From Camarhynchus parvulus (lineage: Eukaryota > Chordata > Aves > Passeriformes > Thraupidae), in assembly GCF_901933205.1 (NCBI RefSeq), contig NC_044585.1, positions 3,348,001-3,412,000 on the forward strand: a stretch of DNA of 64,000 bases, in the 5' to 3' direction. Shown in pieces: positions 13,401 through 23,689 of the stretch (position 1 is its first letter; each line of letters begins with the position of its first letter). Made by a program: the position numbers and the translations under genes. The notes below the pieces were generated by a model that was given only the letters and a program-made list of their open reading frames with translations, was not told the origin of the DNA and made no database searches.

Positions 13401-13679
13401 AAACCCACAGTCCCTCCTCTAGAATGACAAACATCCCAGGTTTTTATGGGATCAGACAGATGGTGTTCTGGCTGGTGTGTGGGGCTGCAGCACTTACCAA
13501 AAGAGGTGCCCACACAAGCTGATAACTGCATCCTTGGCAGTGTCTAAACAGATGTTGCATTCAAAAGTGTTGTCCTGATTAGCGTTGTCCCCAGAACCAT
13601 TACTGCTGCTGCTACCACTGGTCCCTCCAGTACTGGAGCTCTTTGTTGATGCAGAAGCCGTGGGTCCTTTGCTTGCCAT
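7345..13679 (-). CDS. RNF185: RNF185, ER-anchored RING E3 ubiquitin ligase (complete, six coding exons)
   Basis: RNF185 is a tail-anchored E3 ligase of the ER (also reported on mitochondria). With RNF5 relatives it acts in ER-associated degradation of membrane proteins and in selective autophagy. Spliced coding length is 585 nt, giving 194 aa (human 192). Residues 1-40 are Ser/Thr/Gly/Asn-rich. The C3HC4 RING has ligands C41, C44, C56, H58, C61, C64, C78 and C81. A basic/proline linker follows (about 105-123), then two hydrophobic segments (about 133-153 and 175-194) that end the protein at L-L-I-A. All junction phases agree and no frame break is present. ATG context is good (A at -3, G at +4). 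The divergent neighbour is CUSTOS; the downstream tandem neighbour is LIMK2. RNF5 is the only close alternative, but the RNF185-like N-terminus and LIMK2 linkage favour RNF185. Confidence 0.97.
8565..8682 (-). CDS. RNF185: RNF185 coding exon 5 (first hydrophobic segment)
   Basis: Encodes [16 protein letters not shown], then a Phe/Gly/Ile-rich membrane segment, and ends at D-G-R-P-P-P. Acceptor ctgcag, donor gtacca. Confidence 0.96.
10610..10664 (-). CDS. RNF185: RNF185 coding exon 4 (basic/proline linker)
   Basis: A 55-nt exon encoding [18 protein letters not shown], nearly identical to the human linker. Acceptor ctgcag, donor gtgagt. Confidence 0.95.
11193..11305 (-). CDS. RNF185: RNF185 coding exon 3 (second half of RING)
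   Basis: Starts W-L-E-T-R-P-N-R after a ttttag acceptor, carries the C-P-V-C ligand pair (C78, C81) and ends G-Q-Q-D-P with a phase-2 gtaaga donor. Confidence 0.97.
11948..11966 (-). CDS. RNF185: RNF185 19-nt microexon
   Basis: Nineteen bases between a cacag acceptor and a gtaaga donor complete a split Cys codon and encode W-P-C-L-H-Q. They supply RING zinc ligands C61 and C64. Since 19 is not a multiple of three, skipping would break both the frame and the RING. Confidence 0.93.
12409..12517 (-). repeat. CR1-like LINE fragment (degraded, 5'-truncated)
   Basis: Within RNF185 the plus strand reads like a decayed reverse complement of an avian CR1 3' end: ATGGAATAACTAAGGCTGG, then a G-G-T-A-C-C-T type step, CTAGTCCAACCTGATG and TCAGTTGCTCAGGGC. 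Such 5'-truncated fragments are the dominant bird interspersed repeat. The exact subfamily and ends need a repeat-library comparison. Confidence 0.6.
13498..13679 (-). CDS. RNF185: RNF185 coding exon 1 (N-terminus and first half of RING)
   Basis: Encodes M-A-S-K-G-P through C-G-H-L-F and the first two bases of the next Cys codon, ending at a gtaagt donor. It holds RING ligands C41, C44, C56 and H58. The same exon carries about 52 nt of 5' UTR. Confidence 0.97.
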
Positions 13680-13731
13680 CCTCAAGGACTGCCCAAACAA
13701 AGTCAAAAAAATTTTCCTCTTGGAATCCTAG
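13680..13731 (-). other. RNF185: RNF185 5' UTR portion of first coding exon
   Basis: Upstream of the ATG on the minus strand, a pyrimidine tract ending tttctcacag gives a plausible acceptor at 13732. This implies at least one separate noncoding first exon further right, in the CpG island near 18.5-19.2 kb. Confidence 0.7.
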
Positions 13732-16700
13732 CTGTGAGAAAGGGAAAAAACCAAACAAACCTAAACAATTATTGGCATTATGAACATTGCATTCTGGCCC
13801 CATTCCAAACTGGTAGTGACTTATCTAAGAAGCTCTTGAATCCTGTTGTTGATGGTTTTAGTTTAACGTAGCCAAGAGGGATCTTTTTTTAGAGACTAAG
13901 CTACTTTACAGTCCCATAGTGTGACCTGTATTTTACTGTCACTGATAAGCATCCACAGCCAAAACAAGCCCCCTTTATTTTCTCATAAAAGCCATTTGCT
14001 GTAAGGAGAACGAGCTCCCCATGCTCTCCCAAAATTCAACACAACTTATAACAGAGTGCAGTCAGAAAAGAATTTAATCATGACGTAATTCACACTTTGA
14101 ACAGACTGACAAAAATACAGAGTTTTAAGTTCTATGTTCATTAGTTTGGAATATTAATGATAATAATGGCAAGCAAAGGTAGCTTAGAACTTGAATTCTC
14201 TCCTGAGCAGTATATAGGTGCTATTACAGCAGTGTTGAAATGACTATCAAACATTTCTAGTATTTTCAAACTATTAAACATTTCTAATCTAGTAGTAAGG
14301 TAGTAATGCAGAAGTGTTGAAAATTTTAGCTTAATGTGCTTGAATTTTACTTCCATGCTCTTGCCTCCTATTAACATAATCATATTCACCAAAGAACAGT
14401 ATTTATTTTATTTCAGTAGCAACAATCTCTACAGTGTAATTCCTTGATATGTAAATTCCACAGTACCTAAAAATTTGAGACTCAGCACAAGGCATTTGCC
14501 CTTCCAGAAATACTTTTACCAGTACAAGGTTTGTAATCCAAGAACTAAGAGAGTTTCAGTAGCTACAGAAACATACAAATGTTTAAAATGTTTCACAATG
14601 CTTTTCATGAAACTCTAACATCATGTCGAAGCTGCAGGAACAGGAATACTTAGATACTTAGGAATACTTAGATAATACTTAGATAAAGCTGTGAGAAACA
14701 AGCAGGTGATTCAGATTATCTGAACTTTTTGCAAGTGTACAAACAGGGAAGCATTTTCAAAGGGCAACCTGAATTTTTTAGAAGGTAATTTCTATTCCAA
14801 CTTACCCCCCAAGCAATAAAGGCTTTCCTTAGTGTTGCCTCTTTGTAGCAGAGCTGCAGCTCAGGTGCAGGGCAGCAAACTACAGCCTCAGGATCTCCAG
14901 CTGTTACTGCCAACAGCTTTTTCCTACAACACAATCCCACTGCACAGCCAGGAAAGCATCACACCCGGGCCTGGTGAAGTATTGCAGCAAAGCCTCAGTT
15001 ACAGCAGGTGAAATCTATCTCTGCAGAGCTTTTTCACTCCGTTACATCATTTTGCACAGCATCCCAGAAGGGCAGATTTGTATTCACAGATGCTGCACTT
15101 CAACATACGCTGCTTTCAGTAGTGCTGACTCTGAGCATTTCACACCACGACTCCATTTACACCCAGCTCCTTGTACAAAATTAAAATCCATGTTAGAGCA
15201 AGGCAGATGGAAATGCTGCCAACCTACAAACTGTATGCCAAAGACACTTGGATTTTTCACACGTCCTTACAACCAGAATCTTCAACCTGTCTTGCTCAGT
15301 AGTTGAAGTGAAAACTTATCAACTTGGATCTCTATATATTAATATAAAAATTGAGAAAACCTCCTTAAAACCAAGGAGTTCAACACACTGTAAAAAATAG
15401 TGCATCCCTTTACAGAATGGTCACAAGAAACATCCTGACATATAACACAAGGAAAGGAAGTGTACAAGCAGCAGATAAATAAAGTCCCTAATACCAATGT
15501 GGAAAAAAAGTTCCTTTTTCCAAATTAAATTCTGTATATTAACACAATGAAATCTGAAGACTTGTCAAAAAGATAAAATCTGTATCTCCACAAAAACTTA
15601 CTGAAAAAAACCCTCAGTTTTAGTAACGACAACAAATAAATAAAATGTTATGAAGAAGGATGACAAAGAAATCCAGAGAAATATCAGTAATGATATGGAA
15701 TAAAGATGGCTGAGACAGAAGAAAGATTAAAATGACATAATGCAACAGGCACTGAATCTCCTTTCCTAGAACAGGTCATTCCTTAATCTCTACTGGGGAT
15801 CCTCTCCTAAGTATTTGTTCATTGGCTGATGGGGCCCAGTGACCTGTTAGGACATAACCAATTTAAAATATCAAAACCACAGCAAAACACAACAGTAAAA
15901 ATAATAAAAGCCTTCTCAAACATTTGATTTTGTCCCTGGAATATCCCAGTTTAACATAACTGGTCTGTAACAGGCGCTGCTGGGCTCTGTCCATCTGCAC
16001 ATATACAAAGAAGCAAATGTGGAACAGCTTCCAGGGGCTAAATTTACATTTGATAATCACATATTGTGTAGCTTGTGAGTGTACTCTGAATCCTAAAGTA
16101 CAAATTCAACTGCAAATGGAACTTGTTCTGAGTGCAGAATGAGCTCAAAATTGAACAGTCACTCAAACTTAAACTCTCACACAAAACTCTCTAGGGGGAA
16201 AAAACCCAACAAACCATAAGCAAATCACAAACTAAAAAAATCAATAACTAACACAACAGGCCAAACCAACCCCATTCTCAATTTGCTTTAGAGTTGGGGA
16301 GGAAGACTCAGTACGCTGGGATAGAACATGACTTCTGGGGTTAAGTAAACACAACTGAGGGATGCCAGTCAAGGTTTGCTACAAACTTGTCCTTCAGATC
16401 AGGTCTCCAAATCAACCCTGGAGGCATGATGAGCAACAAACAAAACAAGGGAAAGGATATAAAAATCAGCTGGTACCTAACTGCAGGCATTCTTTGCTCT
16501 CTACATATTTACAGGAAAATGGTATCTTTGCTTCATAAAAACCATCTAGATTACCTGTTTATTTCCTTCAAATCACAATCCCTATGTTATATCCCAACAG
16601 GTTGTTCTGAAAAATGACTGACCTTTACTACATCCAAGAATCAAGAGTGGCAGCAGATGAACAGTTAAGAAACAAGGAACTCATTTGCTAGCAGGCTTCC

Positions 16701-18480
16701 TAAATAAACACAGAAATCTGGTGGAGCATGAAGACATGGAAGTGGAGGTACCTGGGAGGGTGGAACTCCAAAAGGAGCTGGAATTGCGTGGTGACAGCTG
16801 AGAGCACAGGAGGTCCATGGCAGGAGTAAGTGCAGGGGCCTGGGAATGTCCATGTGCTGGGTACAGATCTCACTAACAGCCAGTAAAAAAGAAATTTTCC
16901 TCTAATATTTTAAAAACTTCATCTGTAAATCTACTGCTCACCAGGAAAGCACGAGCTGAAGGGTACTGTCAAAGATCACATTCTGAACTCAGCCAATGAC
17001 TGCATTTGCCAAAGTACACTGCCCAGCCCTCAAAACACAGGAAAAACACTTCAGGACAGCTTAGAGGAGTTTTCACCATAAGTTAAGGTACACAAAAAAA
17101 AATCTGCTGGAAACAGCAGGTGGACATTAATTCAACCTGGGAAAGGCAAAGAGGGAGTATAAATTAGAAGCTAATTTCACCTATACAAAACAGTCCTGGA
17201 ACTTGTGTTCACAGCATGACATTAGGATGTCTCAAGTATTTAATTTTTTCCATGAACAATGAGAAGAAGTTCTGGTAAGGATATAGAAATTTGGTTAGTT
17301 TATTAACAAAACCCAAAGTTTGTTCTTCTTTGCCATAACAATGAAATAAAAAGAGCAGCACTGTTGGATGTCAATTCCACAGGAAAGACCCTTTTCTATA
17401 TTTCTAATGAATTTTATTTTAGCTAAGATTACTGAAATTTAAATTATCCAAATCTAGTTTTTTTATGAAACAATATCTGATTTAGTTCCTGAACCTTTTG
17501 CAGTTTGAATCAAAAAGATGATTTGTCGTTGTGTTTTTCTTATCCCTAAGGTAATAGTGTCATTCTCTGACACTTAAAAATATTTACAAAAGGAATATTC
17601 ACATTAGAAAATCAATTTAAATATAAAACTATAACTGAGAGTTTATACAAAAATGCCCACTCCTAAGTTTAAGAACAATCTTGACACTTAACATATTACA
17701 ATTGCCTGGGCTTCAAGTACAACCAGGTAATCTTAGCTGAAAACTGCCGACAGTGTCTAGAAGAAGTGTACTGACTTCTTGACAGTCATTTTAGATATTT
17801 TTAACTAACACGACTGTCTTGTTGTTAATCATTAAATACATATTTATCTCTCACTACCTTTTTACTCTTCTCTGTCCCCCAAATATGTTACATTTTAACT
17901 CCTTGGAAACATTTCTCGAGTTCTTCTTTCCACTTCCTGTAACCTGTACAGCATTGGGCACCTGCTTCTTAATATCACCACAAAGTGGTCCCAAAACACG
18001 AATTCATGTGCTCACTTGCTCTTGCCAAAGCAGCCATTTGCCTTCCAGCCTTGCCTGGCCTGGTTTCATTAACTGGGATTCTGCAATGCACATCTGTGTT
18101 ACAGGCAGTGCTGCCAGGGCCCAGCTCGGGTGTTTCAGGAACACCGAGGAGTCCATGTACCTTGTAAATGCAAAGAGTAAAAACCCTCAGGTGATTAAAG
18201 CAATTGCTTTTTTTAAATCAGTTCCATAAAGGTTTAATATAGACTCCAATAAAAATCTGTCAACAAAGATTTTATCCTCTTACCTCACAAAGTCCAAAGG
18301 AAAAAAAAAAAAAAAGGAATATAACCAGTTGGGTAACGCTGCCCTATGGTTTTCCTGTGTGAGACAGACGCGCCTGGCTAACCCAGGTTCGCAGCAAACG
18401 TAAAAATATCAAATACAACAGTTATCATATACAACGGACGTGATTTAAGAAGAAGCGAAAATTAATATACAACATAACCA
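13732..18480. other. RNF185 first intron (5' UTR intron)
   Basis: About 4.7 kb between the presumed noncoding exon and the first coding exon. No coding exons were recognised. It includes a short local repeat of an ATACTTAGAT motif at 14645-14690 and a 15-base A run at 18301-18315. Confidence 0.5.
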
Positions 18481-19200
18481 ATGTCATGCACCAGCAGCTG
18501 ACGCCTCTCGACATAGCCCGAGCCAGAGCCGGCGGGGCCGGCCCGGCACAGCGCACACCGGGCACCTGCGGCCCCGGCTCGGCGCTTCCGGGCAAACCCC
18601 GGCTGGCAGCCGCGGGCCGCGAACGGAGCTCGGGGGACCCGCGCCGGGCCCGCCGGGGGCTCGGCGCCTCCAGAGCACCGGGCGAGGCCGGGGTCCCGCG
18701 GCGTCCCCGCCCCGCTCGGCTGGAGCGGGCGCAGACAGCTCCGGCCTCCCAGCGCCCGGGCCCGGCCCGGCTCGGCCTCAGAGCCGCAGCCCGGCCCCGG
18801 CTGCTCCCACCGCCCCCCGCCCCCGCCCGGCCCGGCCCGGCCCTGCTCACCGGCGGGTCCGGGCTCCCCACAGCGCCCGAGCCGAGCCGCCGCTCCGCCG
18901 GGCCCCGTCACCTGACCGCCCGGAAGCGCGGCCGGCGGAAGGGCCCGGCCCCCCGCCCCACCGAGCGCCGCGGCTCCGCCAACCGGGCCGGGGGCCGCGG
19001 GCGGCGACACCCGCCCGCCGCGCCCCTCCTCAGCCCCGGCCCCATGGGCTCTCGTTACCTCGGGTTCCTCCGGGGCGAACGGGCCGCGCTGCTCGGCCCC
19101 GCCGCGACCCCCGGCTCTGCGGGCGTGGGCGCCTCTGCTGCCCGGAGCGGTGCGGGCCGCGTCCAAACGGCGGCCGCGGGGACTGCGAGAGGTTCGTAGA
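18480..19200 (-). promoter_or_regulatory. RNF185: RNF185 CpG-island promoter / noncoding first exon region
   Basis: A strongly CpG-rich block upstream of the RNF185 coding exons on the minus strand. Several good minus-strand donors are present (for example a gtgagc donor after 18851), fitting a noncoding first exon here. GC-box motifs are frequent and no TATA is obvious. Overlapping long open frames on both strands have no recognisable protein features. Confidence 0.65.
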
Positions 19201-19326
19201 GAATGCTCGGCCCGAGCAGGAAGGGAGAACAGAAAAGGAACGACGGAAAAGGAAGGAAGGACGGAAAGGGAAGGAAGGAAGTTTGAGGGAAACAAATTGT
19301 TGACTTACGAGTGTAGAGGCCTAAGG

Positions 19327-19432
19327 ATCTGAGCTGAGAAGCAGATTCAGGATGGAAAGAATCTGAGCTGAGAAACTCCAGGATGGAAACAGAGAGCTTG
19401 ATAAGGGTATTTCGAGCTTGATGAAGGTATTT
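19327..19432. repeat. Compound short tandem duplications between RNF185 and CUSTOS
   Basis: Two adjacent imperfect duplications. One is about 34 bp: ATCTGAGCTGAGAA followed after a short gap by AGGATGGAAA, present twice from 19327. The other has period 20: GAGCTTGATAAGGGTATTT at 19394, then GAGCTTGATGAAGGTATTT at 19414. No function was recognised. Confidence 0.75.
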
Positions 19433-20185
19433 ATACAGTCGTGAGAAACCAAAGTAACAGAGGGACCAAAGCAAGGGAGAGGAGGTGACGTGCCCGAGAA
19501 GGCACTTCTGGAGGGTTTGTCCCAGCTCTGAGGACTCCAAGGTACAAGACAGCCCAAAATTGCTTGGTTTTTTACACAGTGGAGAATGGGTGAATCCTAA
19601 ACCCAAGGTCTTCCTCTAAGGAGGTGAGTTTCATGAGGGAACAGTGAAGAAACAAAGAGAAGAGCCCAAGGATATTGTTAGTGGCCTGTCTGCTGCCAGG
19701 CAGCCTGAGCCTGCACAGCTCTGGTGGGAAGGTTGGAAGGTGCAAACCGGGAAGTGTCCAGCAGGACAAAAACATTTATACAGAGTCTTCTTCCTGCTTT
19801 CAGCACCATGCAGGCTTGGCAAAACCCACAGCAAAATGGTTATCCAGAAGCCCACCTGGAATCACCAAACGTGCTGTTGTATCACACCAGAAAATTTCAA
19901 GTTGAGATGAAAATGTAGCACGTAATGTGACAGTGCTGATGGCATGAGGAGCACACAAAGCAGTTCTACCTGCAGTGAAAATCTCCAAGAAAGCAGCTCT
20001 CTCGTTTTCAGCCTGTCAGCAAAGCATCAGGGTTGGGCACAGCTTCTACATCCAGCAAAAATGTTCATGTCAGTGTAGTAACTGATTAGAAAGTTACCAG
20101 GGCCCCAAGGACACGAACCGTGTCCTCCAGAAGCTGATTAAAACAAGGATGAGTTTGTGAAAGTCGGTTATGGGAGCCGTGTCGG

Positions 20186-20264
20186 ACTACAGCTCCCGGC
20201 ATGCCATGCGGCCGGACTACAGCTCCCAGCATGCGCCGCGGCCGGACCTTAGCGCCCAGCGTGT
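20186..20264 (+). promoter_or_regulatory. CUSTOS: Three tandem 30-bp units with ZNF143/SBS-type elements, CUSTOS promoter
   Basis: ACTACAGCTCCCGGCATGC at 20186-20204 and ACTACAGCTCCCAGCATGC at 20216-20234 closely match the ZNF143/STAF binding element ACTACAANTCCCAGNATGC. A third unit at 20246-20264 keeps the spacing but is diverged. The period is exactly 30 bp and each copy sits in a GCCGGAC context. ZNF143 sites are typical of TATA-less housekeeping promoters near the start site, which fits a position 45-95 bp before the CUSTOS ATG. Confidence 0.85.
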
Positions 20265-20273
20265 CCCGCGCTT

Positions 20274-20286
20274 GCAAGATGGCGGC
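20274..20286 (+). promoter_or_regulatory. CUSTOS: YY1-type element overlapping the CUSTOS ATG
   Basis: CAAGATGGCGGCG is a textbook YY1 motif (AANATGGCGGC). It overlaps the likely initiator codon, a common arrangement in TATA-less genes where YY1 binds just downstream of the start site. Confidence 0.6.
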
Positions 20287-20425
20287 GCCCAGGAGCCGCT
20301 CGGGCCCGACACCGACAGCGACAGCGGCTCGGACTCGGACAGCGGCGGGGAAGCGGCCGCGCGGTTCCGGGAGGCTGCCTGGGACTGCCCCGCGCTGGCG
20401 GCGGCGCGGGCGGAGCCGCGCAGCG
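20279..20425 (+). CDS. CUSTOS: CUSTOS coding exon 1 (frame conflict)
   Basis: Begins at the YY1-overlapping ATG and ends R-A-E-P-R-S plus one base before gtgaga. The acidic and F-R-E-A-A segments read in the frame beginning at 20278 modulo 3, not in the ATG frame. One missing base in the first 15 codons would reconcile them. Confidence 0.8.
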
Positions 20426-22995
20426 GTGAGAGGCGGCGGACAGACTGGGCTCTGCTCCCCCTCTGTGCCCTCCCCTCTCTTCCCCGCCGCTCCGGTCCGG
20501 CCCCTCCGCGGCTCCTCCTGACCCGCGGGGATCCCTCTGTGCCGCGGGGCCGGTGTCAGAAGTGAAGGGGCCTCTGCCCGGCCCTCCCGAGGTCATGTCC
20601 GGCCTCCAGCCAGGCCCAGAGCCCCTCCCGTCAGTCCTGGCCTGAGGGAAGTTCCCCCTTCCCCTCATAGCTGTTCTCCCCGCAGCTGGGCCAGGGCTGG
20701 CTTGCCGGCATTGTTCTTTATGCTCTAACGTGTGCCTGACGGGGGTTAGAGAGGTCCTGGCCGCAGGTCTCCAAATGAGCCTTTGCTGCTTTCTTTTCAG
20801 GGGGCTTTAGAAAGGATCGGTTGCCGCCTAAAGATCAGCCAAGCCTGAGGTATTTTTGCTTCTGGTTTCAGACTTAATGTTTCCCTGAAAAAAAAATAGT
20901 GTATAATATTTATGCTGCTTCTACATTGTACCTTGTGATACTTCATACTGAAAGGGGAAGTTTCTGTTTGGGGAATTAGTCCAAACATAATCTGAAATGA
21001 TGCTTAAATCTGAACAGAATAATATGTTTTTAATAGTTTGGGTGAGAGGGCCAGATGTTACTGGCCTCGAAAGAGATAATCCTTGTTCTTGTTTCAAACG
21101 GGCGTGAGGCAATCAGCCGCCAGGAGGGTGACAATGAGCTCCAGACAACTCCAGAGTTCAGAGCACACGTGGCAAAGAAACTGGGAACCATGCTAGACAG
21201 GTATGCAAGGCTTGAAACCTGTGTTCTGTGGGTCACTTACACTGATGTGTTTGTGTGCTAAACCCAGGAAATTCAACATCTTGTCTCCTTCATGCCTGTA
21301 TTAAGTACAAGCTTCCAGTATTCTGTGACCTAACCTTGCTGATGTGCTGTGCCCATCTGGTCAAAACTCTGTGCAGCACTGCTTGTCTCCATTTGCTTCT
21401 GTGGTGGACATCTTGTGGGGAGAAAAGAGAGCTCATCATGTAAAGGCTGGCAGGAGAATCTTTGATTTGTTCTTACAACGTACACCAGTGCCTGATTCAG
21501 GGCTGTTCTGGCAGAATGCCTGGTACTGGGCTGCCACTGTCTGTTGTGCAAGTATGGCCCTGGAGAACTGGAATTCCTGCTGTTCAGACCTGGCTTTAGA
21601 AATGCTGGTTTTAAACTGTTCTTGTGGCTTGCACTGGTGAGGAGAGAAGGCCTGGTCTGCTCTGGAAACAGGGAGCTGAGGCAGCCTCACTAACACAAAA
21701 AGATCTATGCAACATCTCCCTCCAGTCTTGTTTCCCAGAAATACCCAACTGTAGCTCAGTTTGCACAAACCTGTCTGAGGTCTGACTGGGGTTTTCTGTT
21801 TAGTTTCATCACTGTCTTGAAGGACTCATCAGGCCCATCACAGACTCCATTGGCACAGTCTGACTCTGAGGATGATGGTGAGTTCCAGGCTCAGCCATTG
21901 TGGCTGTTTTGTGATTATTAACTGCTGACATGTGGGATGGATCCTGTCCATCACCAGCTGTACTTCCAAGTGACAAATAAACATTTGCACTGAAAGAATT
22001 CCTGGTGCTGTCTGTGAGGGCTGTTACTCTGCAGCTCTGACCTCTGTGCCCCAAGTCCTCCCAAATAATTGCTGTCAAGCACTGTGGAAATACAGAAACA
22101 GCACTGAAGCTTCCAGGAGAACAGCAGTTGATTGCTTCCACCTCTGTTTTGTATCCTGCCTAAAACCTCCCTTTCCACACTTCAGGTTTTCGCCTCTTCT
22201 CTTCCTCTGTCCCTGGAGACTGTGGCAAACCAGAGCCTTGCCCTGCAGCGAGGAGGAGGAGGCCAGTTAGCTCCAGGTGAGGTGCTGAAGGCTGCTCTGC
22301 TCCTCAGTACTGCTGCATCCCACATTTCACAGGCAGCTGGGACTCCCACAAGGGAATAGGAAGCTGAAGAGCTTGAGAAGTATGTATTTATGACTCTCAT
22401 ATTTGACTAGACCAGAATTTTTTTTTTTTTTAGTGCTGGGGAATGAGAAATGTTTGTGGGGGATTTTCTTTCCCCTCCTAGTGTGTGTAAAGAACACATT
22501 GGCCTTCAGACTAGTTAAATGCAAACTGTAGGTGTGGGAGCCCCAGAGCCATTGGGTGTTTGTTGTGTGTTCCCATCTCAGATTACTCTGCTGTCCCAAG
22601 TTTTGGGTGAATTCAAGGCAGAAGTGCACCACAACTTCCTTCCCTCTTGTTACCTTTCCAGTGACACAGACAGTGACCAAGAGTGGCAGAGGTGCCAGGA
22701 GGCTGCCGTGTCAGCTGCAGATATCCTGAAGCAAAGTGCTTTCCCTGCATTGTCCCAGGATCAGAGTCAGGGCTCTGTAAAGCCCAACCAGAAAAAGAAG
22801 AAGAAGAAAATTAGGAAAGAGAATAATATTCAAGAGAAAATAATAGATCCAGCAGAGCGTGACCAGATCTGCAAAGATTTGCCTCGGTTGGTGTCTGCAA
22901 ATGGCCAGCAGGAGAGGCAGAACAGCAACCACAGAGAGAACTCTGTGCTGCCAGGAGCTGTGAAGAAGAAAAAGAAGAAGAAGAAAAAAGAATGA
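20279..22995 (+). CDS. CUSTOS: CUSTOS (C12orf43 orthologue), six exons, with frame conflict at the start
   Basis: CUSTOS is a small nuclear protein described as a modulator of canonical Wnt signalling through beta-catenin/TCF. Exons 2-6 splice in one frame and give family landmarks: [32 protein letters not shown] and [16 protein letters not shown], then two lysine clusters ending the protein. Exon 1 continues that frame with an acidic D-T-D-S-D-S-G run and F-R-E-A-A-W. However, the consensus ATG (20279), which begins M-A-A-P as in human, is one base out of that frame. Coding length from it is 779 nt, one short of 780 (259 aa; human 263). In-frame ATGs exist only upstream (20170, 20206). Read literally from 20279, translation stops in exon 2 after 64 codons. 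It converges on HNF1A, as in human. Confidence 0.9.
20801..20849 (+). CDS. CUSTOS: CUSTOS coding exon 2
   Basis: A 49-nt exon after ttttcag. It completes a Gly codon and encodes [15 protein letters not shown] plus AG. The Q-P-S-L segment matches human CUSTOS. The donor gtattt is weak. Confidence 0.85.
21117..21200 (+). CDS. CUSTOS: CUSTOS coding exon 3 (conserved core)
   Basis: Encodes [20 protein letters not shown] and then K-L-G-T-M-L-D, the most conserved block of the family. The acceptor aatcag is the only one in this stretch that keeps the frame, although its pyrimidine tract is poor. Donor gtatgc. Confidence 0.9.
21804..21877 (+). CDS. CUSTOS: CUSTOS coding exon 4
   Basis: After gtttag it encodes [19 protein letters not shown] and then D-S-E-D-D plus G. 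The donor is gtgagt. The F-I-T start and D-D-G end agree with human. Confidence 0.93.
22186..22276 (+). CDS. CUSTOS: CUSTOS coding exon 5
   Basis: After cttcag it encodes [12 protein letters not shown] and then a basic R-R-R-R-P-V-S-S stretch. The donor is gtgagg. It corresponds to the human F-R-L-F-F-T-S-V-P-G-G segment. Confidence 0.93.
22662..22995 (+). CDS. CUSTOS: CUSTOS last coding exon (lysine-rich C-terminus)
   Basis: After ttccag it encodes [16 protein letters not shown] and then S-A-A-D-I-L. Two poly-lysine blocks follow (AAG/AAA repeats near 22790-22810 and 22963-22990), likely nuclear/nucleolar targeting signals. Ends at TGA. Confidence 0.96.
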
Positions 22996-23683
22996 TGATT
23001 TTGCTCTGCAAACAGCAGGTGGTTGTGATGGGTGAAGGAAACTGAAAGAAAACCTAACAACAGGAGTTGCTGCAGATGAGGGAAAATTAATTGGCAGAGC
23101 ATCTGTTCTGAAAGCTCAGTGGCCTGAGAGACTAATTAAGGGACTTCCTGTGCTCCTGGTGTCCCTGAGGAAGGGAACATTGTTCTCCTCACACAGCAGT
23201 TGGCTGTGCTGCTGCTTATGCAGGCCCAATCTAAAAGGATTAAATGCTGTGCCAGACGTGCATGGCAGAGGGATGTGATCAGAGCTGCATTCCTCCTGCT
23301 CTGTCCCTTCACATCTGAAACCCTTCTGCAGAAAGTGCATGATGAATTGAATTTGGTTTACATGGCAACAGGTGATCAACTGCATTTTCTCTTGGCCTCC
23401 TTGTAGACTACTAAGAATAGCTCCAGCCTTGGGAGGCTCATTTATCAAAAGCATTCTGTCAGAAATCAGGGCTCCTTATTTTTTCCCTGCAAACATCATA
23501 ACAATCTGTTTTTGAAACCTGCTGTGTTGCTAATCCCTCTGCAATCTGCACCTCTCCAGGGCTCCTGCACATAGACATTGTGTGGTGAGCTGATTTCAGG
23601 GTTGGTGTAAATGCATCCTACTGTTCCACTTGTCTCTGTTGATTTTGTTTTCATGTATAGGGTTTTTTATGGCATCTGTTTTT

Positions 23684-23689
23684 ATTAAA
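23684..23689 (+). terminator. CUSTOS: Candidate CUSTOS poly(A) signal (ATTAAA)
   Basis: First clear plus-strand hexamer after the stop codon, followed by a T/GT-rich stretch. It implies a 3' UTR of about 0.7 kb. Confidence 0.4.

Noticed and set aside
18462..19295. 277-codon minus-strand and 237-codon plus-strand frames in the RNF185 CpG island
   Set aside because: Low-complexity Ala/Gly/Pro/Arg composition with no homology recognised. The RNF185 start is securely placed in a later exon.
22993..23050. TGATGA ... CTGA pattern resembling C/D snoRNA boxes after the CUSTOS stop
   Set aside because: Overlaps the stop codon, lacks terminal complementary stem and conserved spacing; likely chance.
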